A stretch of 64,000 nucleotides of DNA from Acidiluteibacter ferrifornacis (GTDB lineage: Bacteria; Bacteroidota; Bacteroidia; Flavobacteriales_E; Vicingaceae). Where the stretch lies: NCBI RefSeq assembly GCF_009909615.1, contig NZ_WWNE01000012.1, positions 248,001 to 312,000 on the forward strand, in the 5' to 3' direction. The position numbers were made by a program, and so were the translations under genes. This document shows positions 17,498-25,057 of this stretch, one piece after another (position 1 is the stretch's first letter; every line of letters starts with the position of its first letter). The notes below the pieces were generated by a model. That model had not been told where the DNA came from and did no database searches. It saw only the letters and a list, made by a program, of their open reading frames with translations.

Positions 17498-18448
17498 TTA
17501 TTTCTTGAAAAAATCTTCTAGAATATTTTTTATTGGTTGAATTTTATGCACATACTCGATGGAAGGGCCTGCACACCAAAAGGTTTTGTAGGTGGCACCT
17601 TCAGCAGCTTTTTTTACCTGGTTCATTCCTCTCACATAGATGAACATTTTTACATATTTTTTTAACCACTTATTTTTTAACAAAGTTCGTTCCCACCAAC
17701 TAGCTTTCGCTCCAATTTTTTGTACATAAGGAGTATTGATGATAGTGAGGTGCGACCCTGAAATTCTATCGGTTAAAATAATGTCCTTTGCGCCATAGTC
17801 AACCATCGCTTGTTTGTATTCTTGAGAAATATCGGCTTCATCACAGGCGATGAATATGGTTCCAACACTAGCTCCTGCAGCACCCCAACTCATGGCTTCT
17901 TCAAGTTGAGAACCCGTGGCAACTCCTCCTGCAGTTATCACCGGGATAGAACAGTTCGCTGTTAACTCTTCGATTAGCTGCTTTGGTGAAATGTTGCCGC
18001 AATGTCCACCTGCTTTGGAGTTGACTGCGATTACTGCGTCTGCACCTAATTTTTCAACTTTTAATGCATATTCTAAATTGGTAACATCACAAAAGACTTT
18101 GATTCCTTTTTGGTGCGCCTTTTCGATAACTTCAGCAGGACTACCTAAGGAAGTTATGATGTAGGGTACTCCTTCTTCAACTAATATATCAAGTTGTTTT
18201 TTGTATTTAGGATTTGATTTGTTGACTATTAAGTTTACACCAAATGATTGACTACTTGCTTTTTTAATGGTTCTAATTGCATCAATTAGCTCTTCATCTG
18301 TTCTATAGTTAAGCGCAGGAAATGCAGCACTTACACCAAAATTAAGCGCTTCAATGACCATTTTGGTATTGGAAATTAAAAACATGGGAGCTACGATCAA
18401 AGGATATTTGACTCCTAGTAGTTCAGATACAGATGGTGTATTTTTCAT
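17498..18448 (-). CDS. Nitronate monooxygenase family flavoprotein
   Basis: A 316-residue TIM-barrel FMN enzyme of the NMO/2-nitropropane dioxygenase family. It begins with YPLIVAPMF, and has NSKAGGHCGNISP (the phosphate/GGH region), VITAGGVATGSQLEEAMSWG and GASVGTIFIACDEADIS, all typical of the flavin-binding barrel. Members oxidise alkyl nitronates, and related enzymes act as enoyl reductases. It follows the TonB-C-like gene by 9 bp and probably shares its transcript. Confidence 0.87.
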   Translation of the reverse strand: MKNTPSVSELLGVKYPLIVAPMFLISNTKMVIEALNFGVSAAFPALNYRTDEELIDAIRTIKKASSQSFGVNLIVNKSNPKYKKQLDILVEEGVPYIITSLGSPAEVIEKAHQKGIKVFCDVTNLEYALKVEKLGADAVIAVNSKAGGHCGNISPKQLIEELTANCSIPVITAGGVATGSQLEEAMSWGAAGASVGTIFIACDEADISQEYKQAMVDYGAKDIILTDRISGSHLTIINTPYVQKIGAKASWWERTLLKNKWLKKYVKMFIYVRGMNQVKKAAEGATYKTFWCAGPSIEYVHKIQPIKNILEDFFKK

Positions 18449-18457
18449 CTTGGAAAA

Positions 18458-18985
18458 TTAAGGATATACGATGGTAATTGTGCCCTTAGTTTCCAATGGT
18501 CCAGTTAAATTTTCATCAAACTTTGCAGAGCGAGCAGCCGTTTCAGCTTTTACATATAGGTATTCGCTACTAGTAGTTGTGCCGTTTGCACCTGCCAATA
18601 CACTTCTGATATTTCCATATCTATCCACTACAATGTCAACTACTACTGTGCCTTTATCCTGTGTTCCTATCGAAACTTTTGGTTCGCGAATCATTTTTCT
18701 ATCCTTAATCGCATACTTCACAGTAAATTGATCTACCTTAAATACCACTTCTTTGGTATCGTCCAACAATGCGCCATCATATGGGACATACTCATTAAAG
18801 AATATAGTGCTAACATCTAGCATAGGGTAGGTGACCATTTTGCGATTAACAACCATGCTCAGAACGTCATCTTTTAATTCAATGACAACACCACTGACTT
18901 TTTCACCACTTTTTAATACTAAAGTATGCTGTGCAAAAATGGAGCTGGTGCAATAAAGAAACAGACCTATAAAAATACTTTTCAT
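18458..18985 (-). CDS. Secreted protein with TonB-C-like domain
   Basis: A 175-residue protein with a signal peptide (MKSIFIGLFLYCTSSIFAQ). Residues about 20-70 resemble a small beta domain (LVLKSGEKVSGVVIELKDDVLSMVV). Residues about 105-175 match the pattern of TonB C-terminal-like domains: VVVDIVVDRYGNI, then AAARSAKF-like (TAARSAKFDE) and GTITIVYP. It has no membrane anchor, so it is not a classical TonB. The role is unknown. Confidence 0.65.
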   Translation of the reverse strand: MKSIFIGLFLYCTSSIFAQHTLVLKSGEKVSGVVIELKDDVLSMVVNRKMVTYPMLDVSTIFFNEYVPYDGALLDDTKEVVFKVDQFTVKYAIKDRKMIREPKVSIGTQDKGTVVVDIVVDRYGNIRSVLAGANGTTTSSEYLYVKAETAARSAKFDENLTGPLETKGTITIVYP

Positions 18986-19075
18986 GAAATTGTGTTTTGT
19001 GTTCTACCTCAAAGTTCAGTATTCATAATTGGGCATATTTTAAAAAGTGAGATACTTTTAAACAACCAACTAGTG

Positions 19076-19106
19076 AAAAAGTAAAAAAGCGCCTTTGCTA
19101 GAAAGT
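19076..19106. repeat. 31-bp direct repeat, left copy flanking abiH
   Basis: A perfect match to 20350-20380. The right copy forms the first two thirds of the ssb terminator. This copy is cut off from the second arm, so it cannot form that hairpin. Bases beyond the repeat differ on both sides. Confidence 0.9.
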
Positions 19107-19125
19107 AAGTGTAACGCGGTAAGTC

Positions 19126-20286
19126 TTAAACATCACTATCAAGAATATCTGATTCATAATAGGATTGAATTTTACTTCTCATTTTTAGTTTGTCATCAAA
19201 ATGTCTTGATAAAGCAAGTCTTTTCTTAAAGTGATTATCATTAGATCCGCGATGAAATAGTCTGATCTTAGCACAGTTTTCATGTTCGAAGATTGTTTTT
19301 AATAATACTCTATCGGATAGTCCTAATGAATGCCCAAGTATAAATACATCGAATACATCTTCATCTATAATATCAATTACTTCAGAGTAAATATCATTTG
19401 ATTGATAATGAAATGCTTTTATGTTAATTAGAAAATCATCTATACCACATTGTTCAATATTATTGTATTCAACATGAGAATCATCACCATAACCAAAAAC
19501 AATACTCTCAGTTTGATTTATATTACCATGTATATTATACACCAAGTATTTGTGAGTTAAATTTAGAGTGTGTTTTAATTGTAATTCTAACATATCAGTG
19601 TAATTGAAATTGAGAAAGATAATTTCATTCAGATTTAAATCGAATTCTTTAATCTCAGTATTTTCATTCCTTTTTGAGTAGTATTTATTATAAAACTCTT
19701 TCGATTGATTTTTTTTAATTTCTTCAATAATGTTTTTAATGTATGAATTTGTGTTTTTTGAAATGTCAATTCTATTATTTTCAATAACGATATATTCGAT
19801 TAACTTTTTTCGAAGCTCTAAAAATTCTTCATTTAAATTGTAAAGAGATTCTGTTATTTTAATAATATAGTTTTCCTCGAAAATATTTCCACTATTGTGA
19901 TAAACTCTTGTTAATTCTCTAAAATATGAGCTTTCTAAATCAGCCCAATTATTACTTCTAAATGCCCCCCTTAAAAGGTTAGATTTAATATTTATTGAAA
20001 ATCTGTGATTAGCGTTTGGTGAAGAGTTTCCATCTAGAATAATATAAACTTCATCTGAATTGATGATATCATCAAAAGATGTTAACCTATCAATTAATCT
20101 TTCGTGTCCTTCAAATGATAGATTTAATATTTTCAATGAGATAAGTTTATCAGAATACTTATAGGATTCATTTATGTTAGCATCAATTAATGCACCTTTT
20201 AGATAGAAGAATAAAAAGTCTTTATATAACGTATTTAATCCACATGCAACGTCAAATCCATTACCTACAATCACTATTCTATTCAT
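19126..20286 (-). CDS. abiH: AbiH family abortive-infection protein
   Basis: A 386-residue protein of the AbiH family, a phage-defence protein first seen in Lactococcus. The N-terminus is typical (IVIVGNGFDVACGLNTLYKD). Other shared blocks are FLNFNYTDML, YNIHGN, VFGYGDDS and FILGHSLGLSDRVLL, which suggest a nucleotide-binding SIR2-like core. The gene is visibly more AT-rich than its neighbours and is the only gene between two 31-bp direct repeats, so it was probably acquired as a unit. The mechanism of AbiH is not established. Confidence 0.85.
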   Translation of the reverse strand: MNRIVIVGNGFDVACGLNTLYKDFLFFYLKGALIDANINESYKYSDKLISLKILNLSFEGHERLIDRLTSFDDIINSDEVYIILDGNSSPNANHRFSINIKSNLLRGAFRSNNWADLESSYFRELTRVYHNSGNIFEENYIIKITESLYNLNEEFLELRKKLIEYIVIENNRIDISKNTNSYIKNIIEEIKKNQSKEFYNKYYSKRNENTEIKEFDLNLNEIIFLNFNYTDMLELQLKHTLNLTHKYLVYNIHGNINQTESIVFGYGDDSHVEYNNIEQCGIDDFLINIKAFHYQSNDIYSEVIDIIDEDVFDVFILGHSLGLSDRVLLKTIFEHENCAKIRLFHRGSNDNHFKKRLALSRHFDDKLKMRSKIQSYYESDILDSDV

Positions 20287-20349
20287 ATGTATATGTTTAG
20301 TTAAGTAAATCTAATATTAAAATTATAATATGTGGATAATGAAGTTTAT

Positions 20350-20380
20350 AAAAAGTAAAAAAGCGCCTTTGCTAGAAAGT
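20350..20380. repeat. 31-bp direct repeat, right copy flanking abiH
   Basis: Identical to 19076-19106. It covers the left arm and loop of the ssb terminator. The repeated unit from one copy to the next is 1274 bp and contains only abiH. Confidence 0.9.
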
Positions 20381-20390
20381 GCGCTTTTTT
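20357..20390. terminator. Terminator of ssb (bidirectional hairpin)
   Basis: The arms AAAAAAGCGC (20357-20366) and GCGCTTTTTT (20381-20390) pair perfectly, with a further CTTT/AAAG pairing inside. Each strand ends in a T run. It lies 30 bp beyond the ssb stop at 20420. Confidence 0.85.
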
Positions 20391-20419
20391 AAATTTAATG
20401 TAAAGAATAAATGGATGTT

Positions 20420-20758
20420 CTAGGATTTGCTTCCAAACATCACTATTTCGCTAACTAAAACTTCTGTAATGTAACGTTTAACGCCTTCTTTATCTTCATA
20501 AGAGCGGTTGGTTAATTTTCCACTAATTGCTACCTCGCTACCTTTGTCTAAATATTTTTCCGCTATTTCGGCAGTTTTTCCCCACATCACCAATTGGTGC
20601 CAAGTCGTGTCTTGCACTTTTTCTCCCTTGGCGTTTTTATAAGACTCTGTTGTTGCGATTGACATGTTCGCTACGACCTTTCCACCTTCTAAATGTTTAA
20701 CTTCTGGTTTTGCGCCTAAATTTCCAATTAACTGTACGTTGTTTCTTAATGAACTCAT
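20420..20758 (-). CDS. ssb: Single-stranded DNA-binding protein, tail-less
   Basis: A 112-residue OB-fold SSB: NNVQLIGNLGAKPEVKHLEGG, ANMSIATTESYKN, DTTWHQLVMWGKTAEIAEKY and LTNRSYEDKEGVKRYITEVL follow the family closely. The protein ends at SEIVMFGSKS directly after the OB fold. The disordered linker and acidic tip (usually DDDIPF-like) that recruit replication and repair partners are absent. It is therefore likely to be a secondary SSB, with a full-length copy elsewhere (inference). It lies downstream of a helically phased CGTTT array. Confidence 0.92.
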   Translation of the reverse strand: MSSLRNNVQLIGNLGAKPEVKHLEGGKVVANMSIATTESYKNAKGEKVQDTTWHQLVMWGKTAEIAEKYLDKGSEVAISGKLTNRSYEDKEGVKRYITEVLVSEIVMFGSKS

Positions 20759-20795
20759 AATAATTTGTTTTTGTGATTTGTGAATTATTTCGAGG

Positions 20796-20803
20796 CAAAG
20801 GTT
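20796..20803 (-). promoter_or_regulatory. Possible -7 element of ssb
   Basis: On the minus strand this reads AACCTTTG, with 5 of the 6 fixed bases of TAnnTTTG, 38 bp before the ssb ATG. It sits immediately downstream of the phased CGTTT array. Confidence 0.4.
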
Positions 20804-20824
20804 AGAAGGATGTAAATGTGAAGT

Positions 20825-20881
20825 CGTTTTTAAACGTTTATTAGTCGTTTATTATTCGTTTGTTGTCGTTTAAAAACGTTT
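20825..20881. promoter_or_regulatory. Array of six CGTTT motifs phased with the DNA helix
   Basis: CGTTT begins at 20825, 20835, 20846, 20857, 20867 and 20877, with spacings of 10, 11, 11, 10 and 10 bp, so every copy faces the same side of the helix. The first and last pairs also form a 12-bp inverted repeat (20825-20836 and 20867-20878). It lies 67-123 bp upstream of ssb in the otherwise gene-free region 20759-21062. Confidence 0.75.
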
Positions 20882-20908
20882 TTGTGTTTGTTTTTCAGTG
20901 AATTATTC

Positions 20909-20961
20909 TTTTTGTTGATTTTGAAGTAAATTCAATTTTTACGCATTGAATTCAACAAAAA
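20909..20961. other. Imperfect inverted repeat in the ssb/hydrolase intergenic region
   Basis: The inner arms AATTCAAT (20929-20936) and ATTGAATT (20945-20952) enclose an 8-nt loop. Outer arms TTTTTGTTGA (20909-20918) and TCAACAAAAA (20952-20961) nearly extend it. It could be a weak terminator for the hydrolase at 21063 or an operator. The remainder of 20759-21062 shows nothing else. Confidence 0.4.
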
Positions 20962-21062
20962 ATATTTAGTGAGGATTTATTTTGCCTCTATTTAGAGCAT
21001 TTAATTTCTAAAATCGAAAAAGATATGAGATGCGATATTCAGTAATAATGAAATCTATAATA

Positions 21063-21851
21063 TTACTGCTTTGGAGAGATACTTTTTAGGAAATCAATCG
21101 CTGTAGCATTAAAAATATGCGGTTGTTCTACATTAACGACATGTCCACAGTCTTTGATGACGTGTAAACGAGCTGAGGGATGATCTCCTACTAATTTGGT
21201 GATAGAGGGCAGAAACATATGATCCTCAGAACCCATAATATATAAGGTAGGTACTTTACTGTCATTAATTCGAAAAAAGGTTAATAGTGGATTGACTTCA
21301 GAGATTAAAGTAAACCAACGCTTAAATTCTTTCTGATACAACTTTTTAGCTTCATTGATAAATAAGTTGCGTGACTCTTGGTGCTTCTTTTTGGGCATAA
21401 TGATAAATGCAAAAAAGCGATACAATAATAAGTAAGGTATTACTGATTTTAATAGAGCGCCAGTACGCATCAATACCTGTCCTCTTAAATTAAGTTTCAT
21501 AACAGCACCTCCCATTATCAAACTGTTGGTTCTTTGTGGATAGCGTTCAGTTAGTTCTCTAATAATAATGGTTCCTAAAGAAATGCCAACAAAGTGAGTT
21601 GATTTAATTTTTAAATGATCCAACACATCAATAACCTCATCTCCGATCACATCGAAACTATACTGTTTTAACTTCTCGTAAAAAGGCTTTTTTGACTTTC
21701 CGTGCCCTCTTAAATCAACTAACAATACATTGAAGTGCTTTTGAAAGTCTCGCACTTGCTTGTACCAAATTGAACTACTACCGCCAGCCCCATGCACAAA
21801 GGTGACCCATTGATTACTTGTGGCGTGTAAATGTGTTGAATAGTATAACAT
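21063..21851 (-). CDS. Alpha/beta hydrolase
   Basis: The start is taken at ATG 21851 (MLYYSTHLHATSN), since the eight residues before it add only an unusual hydrophobic stretch. The fold landmarks are FVHGAGGSSSIWYKQ (oxyanion loop), LLVDLRGHGKSKKP, the nucleophile elbow VGISLGTI, the acid loop LYIMGSEDHMF and the histidine in IKDCGHVVNVEQP. It is cytoplasmic and about 262 residues long. The substrate is unknown. Confidence 0.86.
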   Translation of the reverse strand: MLYYSTHLHATSNQWVTFVHGAGGSSSIWYKQVRDFQKHFNVLLVDLRGHGKSKKPFYEKLKQYSFDVIGDEVIDVLDHLKIKSTHFVGISLGTIIIRELTERYPQRTNSLIMGGAVMKLNLRGQVLMRTGALLKSVIPYLLLYRFFAFIIMPKKKHQESRNLFINEAKKLYQKEFKRWFTLISEVNPLLTFFRINDSKVPTLYIMGSEDHMFLPSITKLVGDHPSARLHVIKDCGHVVNVEQPHIFNATAIDFLKSISPKQ

Positions 21852-22035
21852 CAAATAAAATAACAAGAGATGCAAATATATGTTTGATATTTGATAAAAT
21901 GGCTTATTGTCACCTCCATGTTAAGTTAAGTTTAATACACATAGTATCGTTAATAAAAGGAGTGATTTCTTTGATTTTTTCTGGATTTGAAGCGGTTAAA
22001 TTTCTATCTTGCAGTTAATTCTAAAACATCCTATT

Positions 22036-23988
22036 ATGAGAAAATTAGTACAGATTATTTCTACATTATTATTGATATTTAGTACTTTAAGTTCGTATTC
22101 TCAGTTTTTGCTTCCGAATTTCGGAGAACCAACTAAGGTAACTGAACTAAATAGTTACGCAGAAGAAAGCATGCCTTTACCTACTTTAAATGGAAATAGA
22201 TTGTTTTTCCTGAGAACTTATTTGGAAGATATGGAGCCTAAAAGTGATGGTCAGGACATATGGTATTCCGATCGGGATGCAAACGGCAATTGGGGAACTC
22301 CTATTAATTTTCTGCAGGAAGCAGATAAAAACATTTCCAATGCGGTGATTGGAGCTTCAGCAAATGCTGATAAAGTATACGTTTTTAAAACAGTAACTAA
22401 TCGTAGAAAAATAGATCAAGAAATCACTTACACAGAAAAAGGTGAAGATGGAAAGTGGAAAGAGCTAGAAGCACTGGAAGTACCTGGCTTGAGATTAGAT
22501 GATGGTTATTACTCTTTCTACATGAATAAGACCGAAGATATTTTAATGATTAGTATGGCTCCTGCAGATACTAACGCTTTTGAAGATTTATACGTTAGTT
22601 TGAAAGATGCTAATGGAAACTGGTCAAAAATAATTAACCTTGGAAGCACTATTAATACTCCTGATTATGAGGTAACACCATTCTTAGCTGACGATAGGAA
22701 AACCTTATACTTTTCCAGTAATGGCCATGATGGGTTAGGAGAGTCTGATATTTTTGTCACATACCGTTTAGATTCAACTTGGCAAAATTGGACCAAACCG
22801 TTAAATTTAGGAGCACCGATAAATTCTCCTGATTTTGATGCGTATTTTGTTATGGGGAATAATATGGAAGTATACTTCACGAGTAATAGAGGACAAGATT
22901 ACAGTGATATTTACTATTCTAAAATCAACAAAGGAGTTAAATTCGTTGGAGATAAGCAAGACCTATTAGTGAAAGGAAAGTTTTTATACGATGGCTTGCC
23001 AGTAGATGGAATAAAAATTAACATTTATGATAAAGATGGTAATTTAATTGACGAAGCTATTACTGATAAATACGGTTTGTTTACCTATCTTAAACTAGAT
23101 GGAGATGAAGCATATATTTTGAAGCTTACAGAAGATGATTACACCAAGTATCCAGATGCTAAAATATATTATGTAGATGATGCCGGAGAAATAAATGGTC
23201 GATTTGTAATGATTGAGGATGGAAGCTACTCTGAAAGCATGAAGGATATCATTTATGCCGACAATGTTTATGGGATTTATAAATTTAAAAAAATCCCGAC
23301 TTCAGGAACACAACTAGTTGTATTTGATGAAAATGATTACCCATTAGATACCTTGATTACTGATGATTTAGGACAGTTTACTTACAAAAGAATGTCGGGC
23401 GATAATAACTATTACTTTAAGCCGATAAATGTTTCTGAAGAAGATTATCAACTATCTGAAATAGCATTATTAGATCCCAATGAAAAAGAAGTGCTTAGTG
23501 CTGAAAAAGGAAAAAACAACACCTTTGTATTTGACCCAATTAAATTAGCAGAGTATAACTCAAAAAGTAGTCCTGCTGTAGCGGTAACTGTTAAGGAACC
23601 AGTAGAAAAGAAAGGGGATGCTAAGAAAGAGATTATTGAAAAGCCTATCAGTCAAGGTGAAGAGGCGACTACAATTTTCTTTGGATTTAATGATATTTTC
23701 TTAACAGTTGATGATCGTAAGAAATTAATGGAAATTGTTGAGAAATTAAACAACGACGAAGATCAGGTAATCAGCGCCATCGGACATACAGATGATGTAG
23801 GAACTGAGGAGGTAAACATGAGAGTAGGAGAGCAACGAGCCAACTCTGTTAAACGATATATCGTTGCTAAAGGTATAGATGATTCAAGAATTGAAATTGT
23901 ATCTAAAGGCGAAGGTATGCCTATTGAAAGTAATGATACTAAGGAAGGTAGAGCAAAGAACAGAAGAGTGGTGATAGAGTATAAATAG
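22036..23988 (+). CDS. OmpA-family protein with PD40 and regulatory-like domains
   Basis: The start is chosen at ATG 22036, which gives a signal peptide (MRKLVQIISTLLLIFSTLSS). The order is PD40/WD40-like repeats (about 60-305: GQDIWYSDRDANGNWG, TLYFSSNGHDGLGESDIFV, VYFTSNRGQDYSDIYYS), two carboxypeptidase-regulatory-like beta domains (about 310-510), and a peptidoglycan-binding OmpA domain at the end (AIGHTDDVGTEEVNMRVGEQRA). This resembles the PorE-type periplasmic anchor of type IX secretion without the TPR part. Whether it serves that system is unproven. Confidence 0.85.
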   Translation: MRKLVQIISTLLLIFSTLSSYSQFLLPNFGEPTKVTELNSYAEESMPLPTLNGNRLFFLRTYLEDMEPKSDGQDIWYSDRDANGNWGTPINFLQEADKNISNAVIGASANADKVYVFKTVTNRRKIDQEITYTEKGEDGKWKELEALEVPGLRLDDGYYSFYMNKTEDILMISMAPADTNAFEDLYVSLKDANGNWSKIINLGSTINTPDYEVTPFLADDRKTLYFSSNGHDGLGESDIFVTYRLDSTWQNWTKPLNLGAPINSPDFDAYFVMGNNMEVYFTSNRGQDYSDIYYSKINKGVKFVGDKQDLLVKGKFLYDGLPVDGIKINIYDKDGNLIDEAITDKYGLFTYLKLDGDEAYILKLTEDDYTKYPDAKIYYVDDAGEINGRFVMIEDGSYSESMKDIIYADNVYGIYKFKKIPTSGTQLVVFDENDYPLDTLITDDLGQFTYKRMSGDNNYYFKPINVSEEDYQLSEIALLDPNEKEVLSAEKGKNNTFVFDPIKLAEYNSKSSPAVAVTVKEPVEKKGDAKKEIIEKPISQGEEATTIFFGFNDIFLTVDDRKKLMEIVEKLNNDEDQVISAIGHTDDVGTEEVNMRVGEQRANSVKRYIVAKGIDDSRIEIVSKGEGMPIESNDTKEGRAKNRRVVIEYK

Positions 23989-23992
23989 AAAT

Positions 23993-24985
23993 TTATTTTT
24001 TGAATGTTAATAGTGCTTTAATGGTTACAGCATTCAATGGAAATTCTAACACTACGTGAATAAAACTAAGCAGGAATAAGACAATAAAACCTGTTTGAAA
24101 ATCATAGAAATAGATGGCAATAGCGGCGAACCAAAAAAGCCCTATTGCCATTATTTTTTTAGGAGAGAGTTCTTTATACCAGCCGATAATTGAAGTTTTT
24201 GAAAACCAATTTAAATAATGATAGGTATAAGCAAAGCCAATAAAGGTTTGAATTTTTAATCCTGAAATAGAAGTAGCGTAAAAATCTCCACTTTCCAAAC
24301 CATTAATAAGTTGAGCTAAAAATGCATTAACTGTCATCATATTGCTGTTCAAGTAAGTTGAAAGAGTTGTCTCACTTGGGGCATTTATAAAAAGTTTATC
24401 TGGTAATAGATAGATTATAAAAGGGACAATAATCATAATGAAAAAAGTGATGAGTCCTAGGAGAGAATTAGATTTTCGTGCGCCATACAAAATAAATAAG
24501 GCAGTAAATACATACACATGAAGCAGAGTGGGTAAAAAAACTGCTAAATAAATAAATGATGTAGGAAGGATAAAATAGATCAAAATGGCAATGGCCAAGC
24601 TGGCGCCAAAGGCAAGGAGTTGCTTTTGGTTTTTGAGAGAAACCAATGCGATTGAAAAAAAGAATACTGCAATCATTAAAAAATTACTTCCATCTGCCAA
24701 TTGATTCAAGTAGAATTTTAACGAAGTAGAAGGATTGGGCCATAGGTGTAATACGACAGGATATATAGAAACCGCAATGGCTGCCATTAAAAATGGAATC
24801 ATCCAACTCTTTCTAATATTGACGAAGTAATTCTTTCCCTTAAGCCAATTTAGTTCTGTAATGTAATGCAAAGGGCCTAATATGGCATAGGAGTATAAAA
24901 ACAATTCAAAAGGGAAAATTAGCGCTATCGTTAGCGATAACGCTATTAAAAGAATGTTTATTAAATCAATATTCAAGTGTTTCAT
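23993..24985 (-). CDS. Polytopic membrane protein, 330 aa
   Basis: About nine hydrophobic helices are present. Histidines recur within or next to helices in conserved-looking settings: GPLHYITELNWL (about 37-48), TLLHVYVFTALF, AYTYHYLNWFSK and SFIHVVLEFPLN. The spacing recalls membrane oxygenases of the Brp/Blh type, which bind iron through histidines, but I cannot confirm membership. It faces the OmpA gene tail to tail. Confidence 0.7.
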   Translation of the reverse strand: MKHLNIDLINILLIALSLTIALIFPFELFLYSYAILGPLHYITELNWLKGKNYFVNIRKSWMIPFLMAAIAVSIYPVVLHLWPNPSTSLKFYLNQLADGSNFLMIAVFFFSIALVSLKNQKQLLAFGASLAIAILIYFILPTSFIYLAVFLPTLLHVYVFTALFILYGARKSNSLLGLITFFIMIIVPFIIYLLPDKLFINAPSETTLSTYLNSNMMTVNAFLAQLINGLESGDFYATSISGLKIQTFIGFAYTYHYLNWFSKTSIIGWYKELSPKKIMAIGLFWFAAIAIYFYDFQTGFIVLFLLSFIHVVLEFPLNAVTIKALLTFKK

Positions 24986-25057
24986 GCAGATGTTTTTGCA
25001 ACTGCAATAATTGAAAAATTAAATTACAATTGAAAAGAAACTGCACAAAAACTTAGT

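Noticed and set aside
20350-20390. Integron attC site next to the AbiH cassette
   Set aside because: The hairpin lacks the RYYYAAC/GTTRRRY core ends, and there is no integrase; it is a simple terminator.
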